Origin: Pyropia haitanensis
Taxonomy: Eukaryota; Rhodophyta; Bangiophyceae; Bangiales; Bangiaceae
DNA length: 64,000 nt
Assembly (NCBI GenBank): GCA_008729055.1
Contig: SDUX01000004.1
Coordinates: forward strand, 3,784,172 to 3,848,171
Direction: 5' to 3'
Part shown: piece after piece, positions 21,886-31,364 of the stretch
Layout: every line of letters begins with the position of its first letter
Position numbering within the stretch: position 1 is the stretch's first letter
Translations under genes and position numbers: made by a program
The notes under the pieces: model-generated
Database searches by the model: none
The model's input: only the letters and a program-made list of their open reading frames with translations
What the model was told of the DNA's origin: nothing

Positions 21886-23367
21886 ATGATGCCCGCTGTC
21901 GTGCGGTGCGCCCCCCGGCGGCTGAGTGCCTTTGTGGCCTCCCACGCGTCGGCCGGCCTTGTCCGGCGAGCGGCCGCGGAGCCTCGCGCCACGTGCGCGT
22001 CCCAGGCGGCCAGCGCGTGGACGGCAGCTGCCCCCCTCACCCGCCGCGATGGCACCTGTGGTGCAAAATTGCGCTCCCCTCGGGCCTGCCCGGCGGTGCG
22101 TGGGGCTGCCGCTTCGCGGATGACGGCGTCCACCCCCTCGCCGCCTACCGCCGACCGGGAGCCCACCGACCCCGTCGGTGACGGTGACCCCGCCACGGAC
22201 GGCGACACTGTGCTGGTGCACTACGTTGGCTGCCTTGACGACGGCACGGTCTTTGACTCGTCCCGCACCCGCGGCGAGCCGCTGACGTTTACGATTGGCG
22301 CCGGGTCTGTCATCCCCGGCTTTGACGCGGGCGTCCGGGGGCTGCGGCCTGGCGGCAAGCGCACCACCCGCATCGAGGCGGACCAGGCGTATGGGCGGCG
22401 GAACGAGCAGCTGCTGATCAAGGTGCCTCTGGCAAGTTGCCCCGACGGCCTCAAGGCGGGCGACGTGGTGCGGCTGAGCAACGGGGCGGCAGCGACGGTG
22501 GACGCGGTGGCCGACGGGATGGCGACGATTGACGCGAACCACCGGCTGGCAGGCCTGGCGTTGACGTTTGAAATGGAGCTGGTGGGCTACCAACAGCTGC
22601 TGCTTGACCCGCCGCTCCCCGGGCAGGAGCGCTTCATTGGCGCCGCCGGCTGCTTTTGGGGTACGTTTTTTTGTCTGTGGGGGAGGATGAGAGTGAGACT
22701 GGCACAACTGAGACCATTTTGCCATGCCAGGCACAGTTGACGGTGCCAGTGTTGTAGGGCGTCGTATCCAACACCGCTGACTTTTGTGTGACTGGAGCTG
22801 CTCTCGATTGGTGCGCTCTGCCGGTACCTTTCTTTGGTCCTCTGCCTTTTCCCCTCTGGCACCATCCACTTGCCGCGCGCTTTTCGCGTACGTCTCTGTC
22901 TCCCTCACACAGGAGTTGAGCTCGCGTTTCAGCGGCACCCGGGTGTGACGGCCACCAAGGTGGGCTACACCGGCGGCCACGTCGAGCGGCCGGTGTATGA
23001 GTCTGTCGGCACCAGCGGTCACGCCGAGGCGGTCGCGGTCGATTATGATCCCGCCGTCACCTCGTACTCTGCCCTGGTGGACCTCTTCTTTGAGCGCCTC
23101 GGCAAGTCAGCAACGACGCTGAACAAGGCGGGCGGCGACGAGGGCCCCCAGTACCGCTCCGCCCTGTACGTAGACGGCCCAGCCCAGCGGGCGACGGCCG
23201 AGGCCGCAGTGGCGGCGGCTACCGCCCGGCTGGGCACCAAGGTCGTCACGGAGGTGACCGAGGCGGTGCCATTTTGGCTGGCGGAGGAGGTGCATCAAAA
23301 GTACCTGGAAAAGCGGGGGCAGAGCGCCGCCAAGGGCGAGACGGAGACCATCCGGTGTTACGGGTAG
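21886..23367 (+). CDS. Fusion of SlyD-like FKBP prolyl isomerase/chaperone and methionine sulfoxide reductase A, plastid-type leader
   Basis: Exons 21886-22660 and 22913-23367 give 409 residues. The first ~80 residues are Arg/Ala/Ser-rich and acid-poor, like a plastid transit peptide. Residues about 100-245 form an FKBP domain (DTVLVHYVG, GTVFDSS, IGAGSVIPGFD) that continues like bacterial SlyD, with an insert-in-flap region ending in DANHRLAGLALTFEMELV. It lacks SlyD's His-rich tail. Residues about 250-409 are MsrA: catalytic Cys256 in GCFWG (split by the intron), GYTGGHVERPVYESV, SGHAEAV and EEVHQKYL. A C-terminal RCYG with Cys407 matches the recycling cysteine of plant MsrA. The protein should both assist prolyl folding and repair Met-S-sulfoxide. 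The GTACGT intron joins both halves in frame, so the fusion is not an annotation artefact, though transcripts are unseen. Confidence 0.93.
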
Positions 23368-23650
23368 CCAGTGTCTGGATGAGGGGATGGGGCTGACCAT
23401 TCCAATCCGGGGGGGCAGACCATGGAAAGGAGGTCACCGTGTGGTTCCTGAGCGCCGGGATACTACGTGGGTGCGTCCCGCCAAGAGCAGCCGCGTGGCC
23501 GCACGTATCTCAACAGATCTCGCAGATATTTTGGCCAGGCCATGTGATTGGCTAATGCGTTAAAGTATCTCTCACGGAAAGTTGAAAGGTGGAAAAATTC
23601 TGCGTGAAAAACAGACGTGTCCCCAGACGTGAAGCAGACACCCGCCCACT

Positions 23651-24898
23651 TCACCACTCCCTCCCCCCCGTGGCTTCCTCTTGGCTCGCCCACCCCGCCC
23701 GTGGCTGCATACCCGCCGCGCGGAAGAACTCCCCCGCCTTGTAGCTCGACCGCACCAGCGGTCCCGCGGTGACGTAGCGGAAGCCCATCGCGAGGCCCTC
23801 CGCCTCCCACTTGGCAAACGCGTCTGGGTGCACGTACTCGACAACGCTCAGGTGGTGCTCCGTCGGCCGCAGGTACTGGCCGAGCGTCAGCACGTCCACC
23901 CCCGCCGCGCGGAGGTCCGCCATGGCCGCCCGGATCTCCGCGTCCGTCTCGCCCAGGCCGAGCATCAGGCTCGTCTTGGTGTACACCCCCGCGGGGTGGC
24001 CCACGTCCGCGGCGGCGGCGAGGACGGCCATACTGCTGTCGTATCCCGCCCGCCGGTCGCGCACGTGCGGCTGCAGGCGGCGAACCGTCTCGACGTTGTG
24101 GGCAAAGACGTCGACGCCCGCGTCGACGAGGACGTCCACGGCCGCAGCGGCGGCGGCGGGCCCCCCATAGTCCCCGACCAGCACCTCCACAACCACCCGC
24201 GGGGTGGCCGCCTTGATGGCCCGCACCGTCGCCGCAAAGTGCGCCGCGCCGCCGTCGGGCAGGTCGTCCCGGTCGACCGCGGTGAGCACCACATAGTCGA
24301 GCCCCCACTGGGCGACCGCCACCGCCGTCGCGTACGGCTCATTCTCGTCGGGCGGCGGCGGGGTGGGGCTCGTCGCCACCGCACAAAAGCGGCAGCCGCG
24401 GGTGCACGTGTCGCCGAGGAGCATCAGCGTCGCGGTGCCACCCGCCCAGCACTCGCCAATGTTGGGGCACGCCGCCTCCTCACACACCGTGTGGAGGGAG
24501 CGGCTGTGCACCGAGTCGGACACGTTGGCAAAGGTGGTGTCCACCGCCACCCGCGGGGCGGGCACGCGGAACCAGGCGGGGCGGCGGCCGGCGGGCATCG
24601 GCGCGCCAACCGAAGGGGTGCGGGGCACAGACGATGGGACCGCCTCTGCCGACGACGGGGGCACGGCAGCTGGGGGTGGGCGCGGCGCTGCTGCACTTGG
24701 CGGCGGCGCCGGCGGCGTGCCCGCCGCGCCCGGCCCGGGGCTGACGACCGCCCGTGGCACCGCCACCGCCGGCGCGGCAACCGCCGGCCTGCAACGGATG
24801 GAAAGCCGACGCGGGCGGAGGAGGCAGCCCAGCGCCGACGGCGCGGCGAAGGCTGGGGGCGGGGCGCCCTCAACGGGCGGCACGCCGGCAGCGGCCAT
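23651..24898 (-). CDS. LIPA: Lipoyl synthase, radical SAM, plastid-type leader
   Basis: 415 residues from the ATG at 24896-24898; an in-frame ATG at 25138 would add 80 unconserved residues. Lipoyl synthase inserts two sulfurs into octanoylated lipoyl domains, using S-adenosylmethionine and two 4Fe-4S clusters. Both clusters are visible: the auxiliary [12 protein letters not shown] (C-x4-C-x5-C, from about residue 138) and the radical-[11 protein letters not shown] (C-x3-C-x2-C, about 166-173). The C-terminal serine motif RSSY is also present. [22 protein letters not shown] and SLMLGLGE are family signatures. The leader is Ala/Pro/Arg-rich with [17 protein letters not shown], consistent with plastid (LIP1p) import and with supply of lipoate to plastid pyruvate dehydrogenase; a mitochondrial location is not excluded. 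Convergent with FKBP-MsrA. Confidence 0.95.
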   Translation of the reverse strand: MAAAGVPPVEGAPPPAFAAPSALGCLLRPRRLSIRCRPAVAAPAVAVPRAVVSPGPGAAGTPPAPPPSAAAPRPPPAAVPPSSAEAVPSSVPRTPSVGAPMPAGRRPAWFRVPAPRVAVDTTFANVSDSVHSRSLHTVCEEAACPNIGECWAGGTATLMLLGDTCTRGCRFCAVATSPTPPPPDENEPYATAVAVAQWGLDYVVLTAVDRDDLPDGGAAHFAATVRAIKAATPRVVVEVLVGDYGGPAAAAAAVDVLVDAGVDVFAHNVETVRRLQPHVRDRRAGYDSSMAVLAAAADVGHPAGVYTKTSLMLGLGETDAEIRAAMADLRAAGVDVLTLGQYLRPTEHHLSVVEYVHPDAFAKWEAEGLAMGFRYVTAGPLVRSSYKAGEFFRAAGMQPRAGWASQEEATGGREW

Positions 24899-25299
24899 GA
24901 CCGTCTGGGTGCCCGACGGCGCCGTGGAGGGTACGGCCGCAAAGAAAACCACCCGAAAAAGGCAATAAAGACAGGAGCAGAGACGGGGCACGCAACAAAA
25001 CCGGGGGGCGACGGGCGGGAAGGCGGGTGTGGGTGAGGCCGCTGCCGTCGCGCGGCGGAGATGACATGACAGAGCCGCGCACCGGCTGCGCGCCGCGCGA
25101 CTGCGGCGGCGTCTGCGCCCATGATCTGCTCGTTTCATGACTTAATTCAGGGCGGCCCGGTAAGTTAACTACATTTACAGACGAACAAAGCGGCGGAACC
25201 GAGGCTGTGGGCGTCTTGCTTGGCCACTGCCGCTCTGGTGGCGGCCGCTGGCGCGCGGCGACCGCCCGCCTCCCCAGCCCGCCCTGCCCACCACCCCGC
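24899..25299. other. Lipoyl synthase upstream region
   Basis: 401 bases between the COQ4 3' end and the lipoyl synthase start (both - strand). AT-richer around 24940-24985 and 25125-25185. Probably promoter; no separate gene. Confidence 0.4.
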
Positions 25300-26024
25300 T
25301 CACCTACGGCGCCGCACAGCCACCGCGGCGACCAGTTCCGGCGGCGGCAGCTCCACCCCCCACGCGGCGCGGCACTCGTCGAGCGGCACCTCCACCCACT
25401 CCTCGTACGGGATGCCCACCCCCACCGCCGCCCGGCCGCCCACCCGCGCCGCCCACGGCACGAGCCCCCCCCACAGGGCCACCCGCTGCGGCGGCGGGAG
25501 GCGGGCCCCCCCCAGGGCCACCGCCGCCGCCGCCGACGGCAGCCCCGTCGTTGCCGCCTCCCACGCCTTGACGCCCAGCTCGCCCGCGACGGTCGTCGGG
25601 AGGCCCGTCAGGACGTGGCCCACGTCGTGGGTGTCCACGTAGCGCTGCATCAGCCAGGTCAGGGCGGCCGTCTCGGCCGCGTCGCGGCCCGCCACCCACC
25701 GCACCGCGGGGCGGGCGTCGGCAGAGAAGCGGCGGGCGGCCATAAAGTCGGCGTACGCGCGGCCGAGGCGGCCCGCCGGCAGCGCCGACCACGCGCGGAG
25801 GTCCGCGTCGCCGCGGGGGGGGAAGCGGGGGGGGCCGCCGCGAGCAGCGCCGCCGCGGAGGGGGTGGCCGCCAGGCGGGCGGCGAGCGCCCGCAGCGCGG
25901 GCGTGCCGGTGAGCTCGCCGGCGGCGGCGACGAGGTCGGCGCGGCGCGGCTGGAGGAGGGCCGCCAGGGACGCGCCCGCCGCGAGCGCCACGCGGCCGAG
26001 CGGCGACAGGGAGGGGGGAGGCAT
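25300..26024 (-). pseudogene. COQ4: COQ4 ubiquinone-biosynthesis protein, reading frame broken at G-runs
   Basis: COQ4 is a mitochondrial scaffold/enzyme of the coenzyme Q synthome. The N-terminal half reads from the ATG at 26024 (LSPLGRVALAAGASLAALL, PRRADLVAAAGELTG). The C-terminal half reads in another frame (GRLGRAYADFMAARRFS, then HDVGHVLTGLPTTVAGE). The latter includes the family zinc motif HDxxHx(11)E, and the frame ends normally at 25300. The frames meet within 25815-25834, where two runs of eight G lie five bases apart. A one-base indel there restores a continuous COQ4. Because both halves are well conserved, a sequencing or assembly error, or a recent allele, is likelier than an old pseudogene. 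No clear mitochondrial leader precedes the ATG at 26024, so an upstream exon is possible; a CAG acceptor-like site lies near 26150. Confidence 0.85.
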
Positions 26025-26867
26025 CGCGCCGACGGTGGGCCGGCCGGCGCCGGCGCCGGCCGACGACGTGGGGGGAGCAGTCGAGACCAGACAGGGGCGG
26101 TCGGGGGGGCCCTCGTGATGGACGGGATCGACGTCGGCAGTGACATCCTGCGCAGCAAGCGGGGTGTCTGTCAACTCGCCGCCGAGCAGAGTCGTCGACA
26201 AGGAGTGGCATGACACGTGTGACGTAAAAAATGAAAAACATATATGTGTCTGTCTTTTTGGGAGCGGGAACGCAAAGGAGGTGGACACTCCCCGACCTGC
26301 TGGGCGCGTTGCGGCCCGAAAGTGCCATGTTGGACAATGAATCTCTTCCGGACGGCAGGCGCAGGGGATTTTTCTGCCCGCGCCCTCGCATTTTCGCATG
26401 TGCGGCCAGCAAGCCACCTCGGGCAGAGCCGTGCACCCCATTGGCCAGCCAGCGGACGCGCGACATCCACAAGCTGCGCAGCGGGGGGTTTCTCCCCCTG
26501 GTCGTGCCCGTTCCTCTCCGGACGCCTGCTCTGGATGAGCTGGGGGGCGAGGTGCCGTGGGAGAAATCCCGTTCCGCTGCCTGGTCAGTGTCAACGCACC
26601 TCTCTGGGCGGTGCGGCTCCACGTTCACCTAGCCGGCCGTCAGAGTTGCGTGTTCACAGGCCTGTTGGTGGTCGCCCGTGCACACCCGCCGCCCGCGCTT
26701 GGCATCGACGCCCCCCTCCTCCGGTCGTTGTGGCTCCCACCGCCGACCTCTGCTGGTTGGGTTTTTTCCCACGCCTCTTTTCATCTCTGCCCCACTCACC
26801 TCTGCGCATTCGTCCACACTCCCCTCTGCCGGTTGTCCACTTGCGTTTTGCCTCGCGCCGTCCGACC
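26025..26867. other. Divergent promoter region, COQ4 / DUF547 gene
   Basis: 843 bases between divergent genes. An AT-rich block at 26215-26265 (with catatatgtg) is the best core-promoter candidate. A missing COQ4 leader exon could lie here. No other gene is seen. Confidence 0.4.
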
Positions 26868-27998
26868 ATGGTCGCACTGACCGCCTTTGTCACCCCCTTG
26901 GCGGTCCAACCTCGCTCGCGGCGGAGTCCTCCGCGCCTCGCCCTCGTCCGTGCGTTTGTCGGCCTGGTCGCCCACCCCGCGTCCCTCCGCGCCCGCCTTC
27001 TCCCCGCCTCCCCCGCGGCGTTGCTGCCGTCGTCCGTGTCCTCCGTGACGATGGGCTTGCCGCGGCTCATTTCGCTCGTGTTTCGGGCGCTAGTCGGCAC
27101 CCGCGTGCTCAACGAGCCGGTTGTCAAGGCGCTGCCGCCATCGGCGGCTCGCGGCAACCGCCGCGGTGGCAACAGCAGCAGTGATGAGGACGTAGAGGAC
27201 GCGGTGGGTGCCGCGGCAGCCGCGGCGGCCGCGGCGGGTGCGCTGCGGGGAGACATCCTCGCCCTCCACACCCGCTATCTGTCGGAGGACGGCACGTCTG
27301 TGGATTATGATGGCATGCGGACGAGCCCCGAGTTTGCCGCCTACGTCGATCGTACCCGCACACTCGGCGCGCTCTCGCCAGAGTCGCTGACCCAGCGCCA
27401 GCGGCTGGTTTTATTTATGAACCTTTACAATGCGCTAACCATCCACGCGGTGTGCGTGGCGGGCCCGTCCAAGTCGTCGTTTGGACGGTTAATATGGACG
27501 ACCCGCATGGCGTACAAGGTAGGGGACCACGTCTACTCGCTGAGCGACATGGAGAATGGCGTGCTTCGCGGCAACGCGCCGATGCTCATCTTTTCGCCAC
27601 CGTTTGGGCCTTCTGACCCGCGGCGCAAGGTGGCCCTCCCGTCCGCTGAGCCGCTCATCCATATGGCCCTGAACTGCGCCGCCGCGTCGTGCCCGCCGGT
27701 GCGGTACTTTGAGGAGGACAATGTGGAGGATGCCCTCGAGGGAGCTGCCTCCTCCTTCCTTAGCGAAGACGCCAACTGCTCGGTGGATGTCAAGGCACGT
27801 ACGGTGCGCCTGTCGGCGATCTTTTCCTGGTATGCTGTCGACTTTGGCGGCGGCAGTGATGAGGGCGTGCTGGCCTGGGTGCGGGACCACCTACCTGAGG
27901 AGTCGGACAAGCGCGCCGAGCTGACCGACCTCCTCAGCTCCACGGGCTCACCCGTACGTATCCAAATCAACAAGTACGACTGGTCGCTGAACGTCTAA
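26868..27998 (+). CDS. DUF547-domain protein with organelle-type leader
   Basis: Single exon, 376 residues, starting at gaccATGg. The DUF547 signatures occur in order: LVLFMNLYNALTIHAV, VYSLSDMENGVLRGN, SDPRRKVALP, HMALNCAAASCPPVRYF, and LSAIFSWYAVDFG. The biochemical role of DUF547 is unknown; in plants it often occurs with glutaredoxin or DEP domains, neither of which is seen here. The first ~75 residues (Arg/Ala/Ser/Pro-rich, with hydrophobic patches) look like a transit or signal leader. A Ser/Asp/Glu patch followed by poly-Ala precedes the domain. A 22-base segment is repeated just after the stop (28010-28031 and 28034-28055). Divergent from COQ4. Confidence 0.9.
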   Translation: MVALTAFVTPLAVQPRSRRSPPRLALVRAFVGLVAHPASLRARLLPASPAALLPSSVSSVTMGLPRLISLVFRALVGTRVLNEPVVKALPPSAARGNRRGGNSSSDEDVEDAVGAAAAAAAAAGALRGDILALHTRYLSEDGTSVDYDGMRTSPEFAAYVDRTRTLGALSPESLTQRQRLVLFMNLYNALTIHAVCVAGPSKSSFGRLIWTTRMAYKVGDHVYSLSDMENGVLRGNAPMLIFSPPFGPSDPRRKVALPSAEPLIHMALNCAAASCPPVRYFEEDNVEDALEGAASSFLSEDANCSVDVKARTVRLSAIFSWYAVDFGGGSDEGVLAWVRDHLPEESDKRAELTDLLSSTGSPVRIQINKYDWSLNV

Positions 27999-29711
27999 AT
28001 CTGCCGGTTCGAGCCGAACTGGGGGCGCGGGCCCGAGCCGAACTGGTGGCGCGGGACCCGATGGCGATGAAGGACGCAGAGATGCAGATTGCCAGCAGCT
28101 TAGGGAGTGCGGCAGGCCGGTGACGCATCGGGAGGTCGGAAGTGGATGCGGCTGGCGAGACGTGTCCACGTCTAGCGGGTCCGCGGTGTGAACGTGTCCA
28201 TTACATCACTCTGCTGCGGCGCAGCGCCATGGTGTGATGGCACAGCTGCGCCCTTCTTTTTGTGAGCCGACCCGTGGACCATGAAGGCATTTGGCGGACG
28301 CGATGCTGCCGGGCGTCAGATCGGTGTCGTCCTGGAGATTGCCACGGTGGCGCACGCGCGCAGTCGCTGTTGTCGTCACGGCCGTTGGGCCATGACCCAC
28401 CATGACAAGCGCTACGAGGCATGGCGCCGTTAAGATGCCTCTGCTTGGGCATATTGTGCTGTGCGGCGCCGGTCACCTGCGCAGGCGTGCGGCCACGGAG
28501 CGAATGCTGCCGCTCATGAAGGCGCTTCGTACATGCAGGGGCAGGCTGTGGCGCTGGTGGGTTTTTCGGGGGCCGGTACCCGGGCTGTGTAGTTTGCCCA
28601 GCTCGCATGAAGCGCCATTTATTCGGTTCTCCTTTTGAACACGCTCACTGTTTGCCAGTCAACGCACATGTGTCTGGTGACTTGCCTCTTTCCCTGTGAT
28701 GCGCATAGCCCGCCCTCTTTGGCGCCGGGTGACTGGGTCGAGACCGATAATGCAGGCCACGGACTCTACTCGGCCGCGCCCCCCATCGCCCAACTCTTTG
28801 GGGCCCACGCCAAGCGGCGACCGCCACAGCGGTCGCTGTCCCGACGTATAGGCTGCGAGTCGAGGCCGCCGGTGCCGGTGCCGTCGACGGTGCCGCCAGA
28901 ACAGTCTCGACCTATGCACTCACGGCTGCGGCTGTGGCTTCCGTTTTGGGTTAGTGTCGCTGCGGGTGTAGCTACCGTCGCCATTGCGTGGTCACGGCCC
29001 GACGCTTTTACGGGCACGCCGACCATGCAGGTGGCTTGTGGTGCTTCCCGCCAACAGCGGACGTGTTGAGATCGTGAACAATATGTATAATCGACGTCTG
29101 AGCCCATGAATCGCCCCTCATTCTGATCTAAACACGACCGCTTTTGATGGGAAGCACAACAGCAGGCCGCACTCCGCGGAGAGCCTGGTCGGTGCGGTCA
29201 GTGGCGCGGTTGCCCGTCCGTGGAGGCGGACAGGGGCAAGAACGTATGTGGAAAAAGGTGAGAGTGGGGAACAGGCGGGAGTCGGAGCTGAGTTACGTGG
29301 GAGCAGGCGACTGTAGGTGGGAATGATACCCGTTTGTGGGCGTATATGGTACGGCCATGCGGCGGGGTGTTCGAGTGTGGGTTGTGTGTTCCTGGTCTTG
29401 TTCTCTCTTCCCCGAGTGCTCGCTCGATCAACTCTCTGAATTGAACGCCGTACTTACTGTGAACCTGAGCAATCGCTGACAGTGTTTCGTCGCCGAGCAC
29501 TGCTGCCAGTTCGTCCCAAGAGCCGTCCATTGTCTTCATCCTGGGCTGTGCTGTTGATGACCATGCGTCCTTCTCTGTGGCGATGCCGTCGTGACTGCAA
29601 GGTCGGTGGCCTCTTGGGCAGTAGCTCATCGACCGCGCCGGGCCTCTTGACGTTTTGCTTCCCTCTTGTATCGTACGCCCTTCGTCACAGGCCCCCCTAC
29701 TGTGAGCCGTC
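27999..29711. other. Intergenic region before ALG7, possible small minus-strand ORF
   Basis: 1.7 kb of moderate GC. It holds the DUF547 3' flank with a 22-base direct repeat, scattered short frames without motifs, and the candidate minus-strand ORF listed at 29198-29530. The last 180 bases are the ALG7 promoter region. Confidence 0.4.
29198..29530 (-). CDS. Putative small ORF divergent from ALG7
   Basis: Not recognised. From the ATG at 29528-29530 the frame gives about 110 residues beginning MDGSWDELAAVLGDETLSAI and continuing with AQVHSKYGVQFRELIERAL, a believable amphipathic start. After about residue 50 it becomes His/Pro-rich and unstructured. A GTAAGTAC donor-like word at 29450-29457 could end a first exon, but it differs from the GTACGT donors of every confirmed gene here. 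Evidence is composition and position only (divergent, 181 bases from ALG7). Confidence 0.25.
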   Translation of the reverse strand: MDGSWDELAAVLGDETLSAIAQVHSKYGVQFRELIERALGEERTRPGTHNPHSNTPPHGRTIYAHKRVSFPPTVACSHVTQLRLPPVPHSHLFPHTFLPLSASTDGQPRH

Positions 29712-30920
29712 ATGGGCGTCGGTCCGAGGATAGCGGCCGGTCTTGGCACAGCCATCGTCCTGGCCATAACATTGCGGTCCGCCGCCGCTGTTGGAGTTCT
29801 GCCGCGCCTGTGTAGTACGGTGGTTCTTTCGGCCGCGGGCTTCTTTGCGACCAATTACTTCATCCCGAGGCTGGCGCCGCTCCTGGCCAAGGCGGGCCTG
29901 GTTGGCAAGGACATCAACAAGAAGGGCACCCCCGCCGGTGATACGCCCGTCCCCGAGGCGTTGGGACTCGTGGCTGCAACCATCTACCTGATCGTGCTGT
30001 GTCTACTTCACGGTGCGCGGGGCGGCGGACCCCGGTCAGTGACGGACATCGAAGCGGCCGTGCGTCCCGCGGTCGTCGGTGTGGAGCTCTACACTGCCGC
30101 GCTGTCATCGGTGACGTTCATGATTCTGCTGGGCTTTGCTGATGACGTTCTGGACCTAAAGTGGCGCTACAAGCTGGCGCTGCCGCTCGTCGCGGCGTTG
30201 CCGTTGCTGGTCTACTATGATGGTCCTACCACGATTGTCATCCCACGGCCGCTGCGCGGGGTGCTGGGCTTGGGGCGGCTGCTGCAGCTGGGGGTGCTCT
30301 ACCACCTGTACATGGCACTGCTGTCCATTTTTTGCACCAACGCCATCAACATTTACGCGGGCATCAATGGGCTTGAGGCGGGCCAGAGCGTCATCATTGC
30401 TGCGTTTGTGCTTGTCCACAACGCCATGAACGTTGATGTGGCGGGCCCCGTGGACGACGCCCTTGGCCTGCGCGCCAACCACCTTTTCTCTATCGACCTG
30501 GTCATGCCCTTTGCGGCGTGCACGCTGGGCCTTCTCCACCACAACTGGTTTCCGTCGGCGGTGTTTGTGGGAGACACGTTTTGCTACTTTGCGGGCATGA
30601 CGTTTGCCATGGCCGCCATCCTGGGCCACTTCTCAGAGACGCTGCTCCTGCTTTTCATCCCGCAGCTCATCAACTTTGTGTACTCTCTCCCACAGCTGGT
30701 GGGCATTGTGCCGTGCCCGCGGCATCGGCTGCCGCGGTACAACCGGGAGACCAAGAAGCTCGAGGGGATTGCGAGTCATCTCAACCTGGTCAACCTGGTG
30801 CTCCTCATCACAGGACCGCTCTCTGAGCAGCATCTGTGCGTGCTGCTGCTGGCATTTCAGGTCGTGTGTTGTACGATTGGACTGCTGCTCCGGCGGGCTG
30901 CCATCCTGTACGTATTGTGA
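29712..30920 (+). CDS. ALG7: UDP-GlcNAc:dolichyl-phosphate GlcNAc-1-phosphotransferase (ALG7/DPAGT1)
   Basis: Single exon, 402 residues, close to the family's usual ~400. It makes dolichyl-PP-GlcNAc, the first step of N-glycan precursor synthesis on the cytosolic face of the ER, and is the tunicamycin target. About ten hydrophobic segments are visible. Signatures include the metal-binding FADDVLDLKWR (about residues 142-152), NAINIYAGINGLEAGQS, VGDTFCYFAGM, GHFSETLLLLF and PQLVGIVPCPRHRLPRYN, all in the DPAGT1 order and spacing. The start is the first ATG and leads straight into the first membrane helix. It converges with the NT-C2 gene. Identity is very secure. Confidence 0.97.
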   Translation: MGVGPRIAAGLGTAIVLAITLRSAAAVGVLPRLCSTVVLSAAGFFATNYFIPRLAPLLAKAGLVGKDINKKGTPAGDTPVPEALGLVAATIYLIVLCLLHGARGGGPRSVTDIEAAVRPAVVGVELYTAALSSVTFMILLGFADDVLDLKWRYKLALPLVAALPLLVYYDGPTTIVIPRPLRGVLGLGRLLQLGVLYHLYMALLSIFCTNAINIYAGINGLEAGQSVIIAAFVLVHNAMNVDVAGPVDDALGLRANHLFSIDLVMPFAACTLGLLHHNWFPSAVFVGDTFCYFAGMTFAMAAILGHFSETLLLLFIPQLINFVYSLPQLVGIVPCPRHRLPRYNRETKKLEGIASHLNLVNLVLLITGPLSEQHLCVLLLAFQVVCCTIGLLLRRAAILYVL

Positions 30921-31364
30921 TGGTGCCCCAGGGCGAGACGGACATTGTGCCTGAGAAGACAAGGATCAGTGGCACGAGCTGTTTGTGCGGGGGGTTGAAT
31001 GGGTACAACGGAGGGCTGTGGTGGGCGAGAACCACACTGTAGCAAGCGGACGACTGCTACCTTCTCAGGCACGGACAGGAAGGAGCACCATTGCACAGCC
31101 GAGACGTCGATGTAGTGACTGGGAGAGAGCCAGAACGGCTGGGGTGCGAGGCAACCAACGGGTGAAAGAAGGAACATCAAATTTTCCGGAACCAGAACTC
31201 ACCGCAACACGCATCAGGACAGGCAACACAACACCGGCTATCACTGAAGCAAGCTGACCAGAATCCCTGGGGTGGCCCTACGTCCACCGCGACTGAAAGA
31301 CTAGCAGCAATCGGAAGCAATCATGCGCGACACACACCCCCCCACATTCCACTCCAAACAGACC
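30921..31364. other. Convergent 3' flanks of ALG7 and the NT-C2 gene
   Basis: 444 bases of balanced composition with no recognisable gene; expected to hold both poly(A) regions. No clear AATAAA was picked out. Confidence 0.4.

Noticed and set aside
25300..26628. 442-codon - frame as the true COQ4 start
   Set aside because: Upstream of the G-runs this frame is Arg-rich nonsense; the conserved COQ4 N-terminus lies in the adjacent frame.
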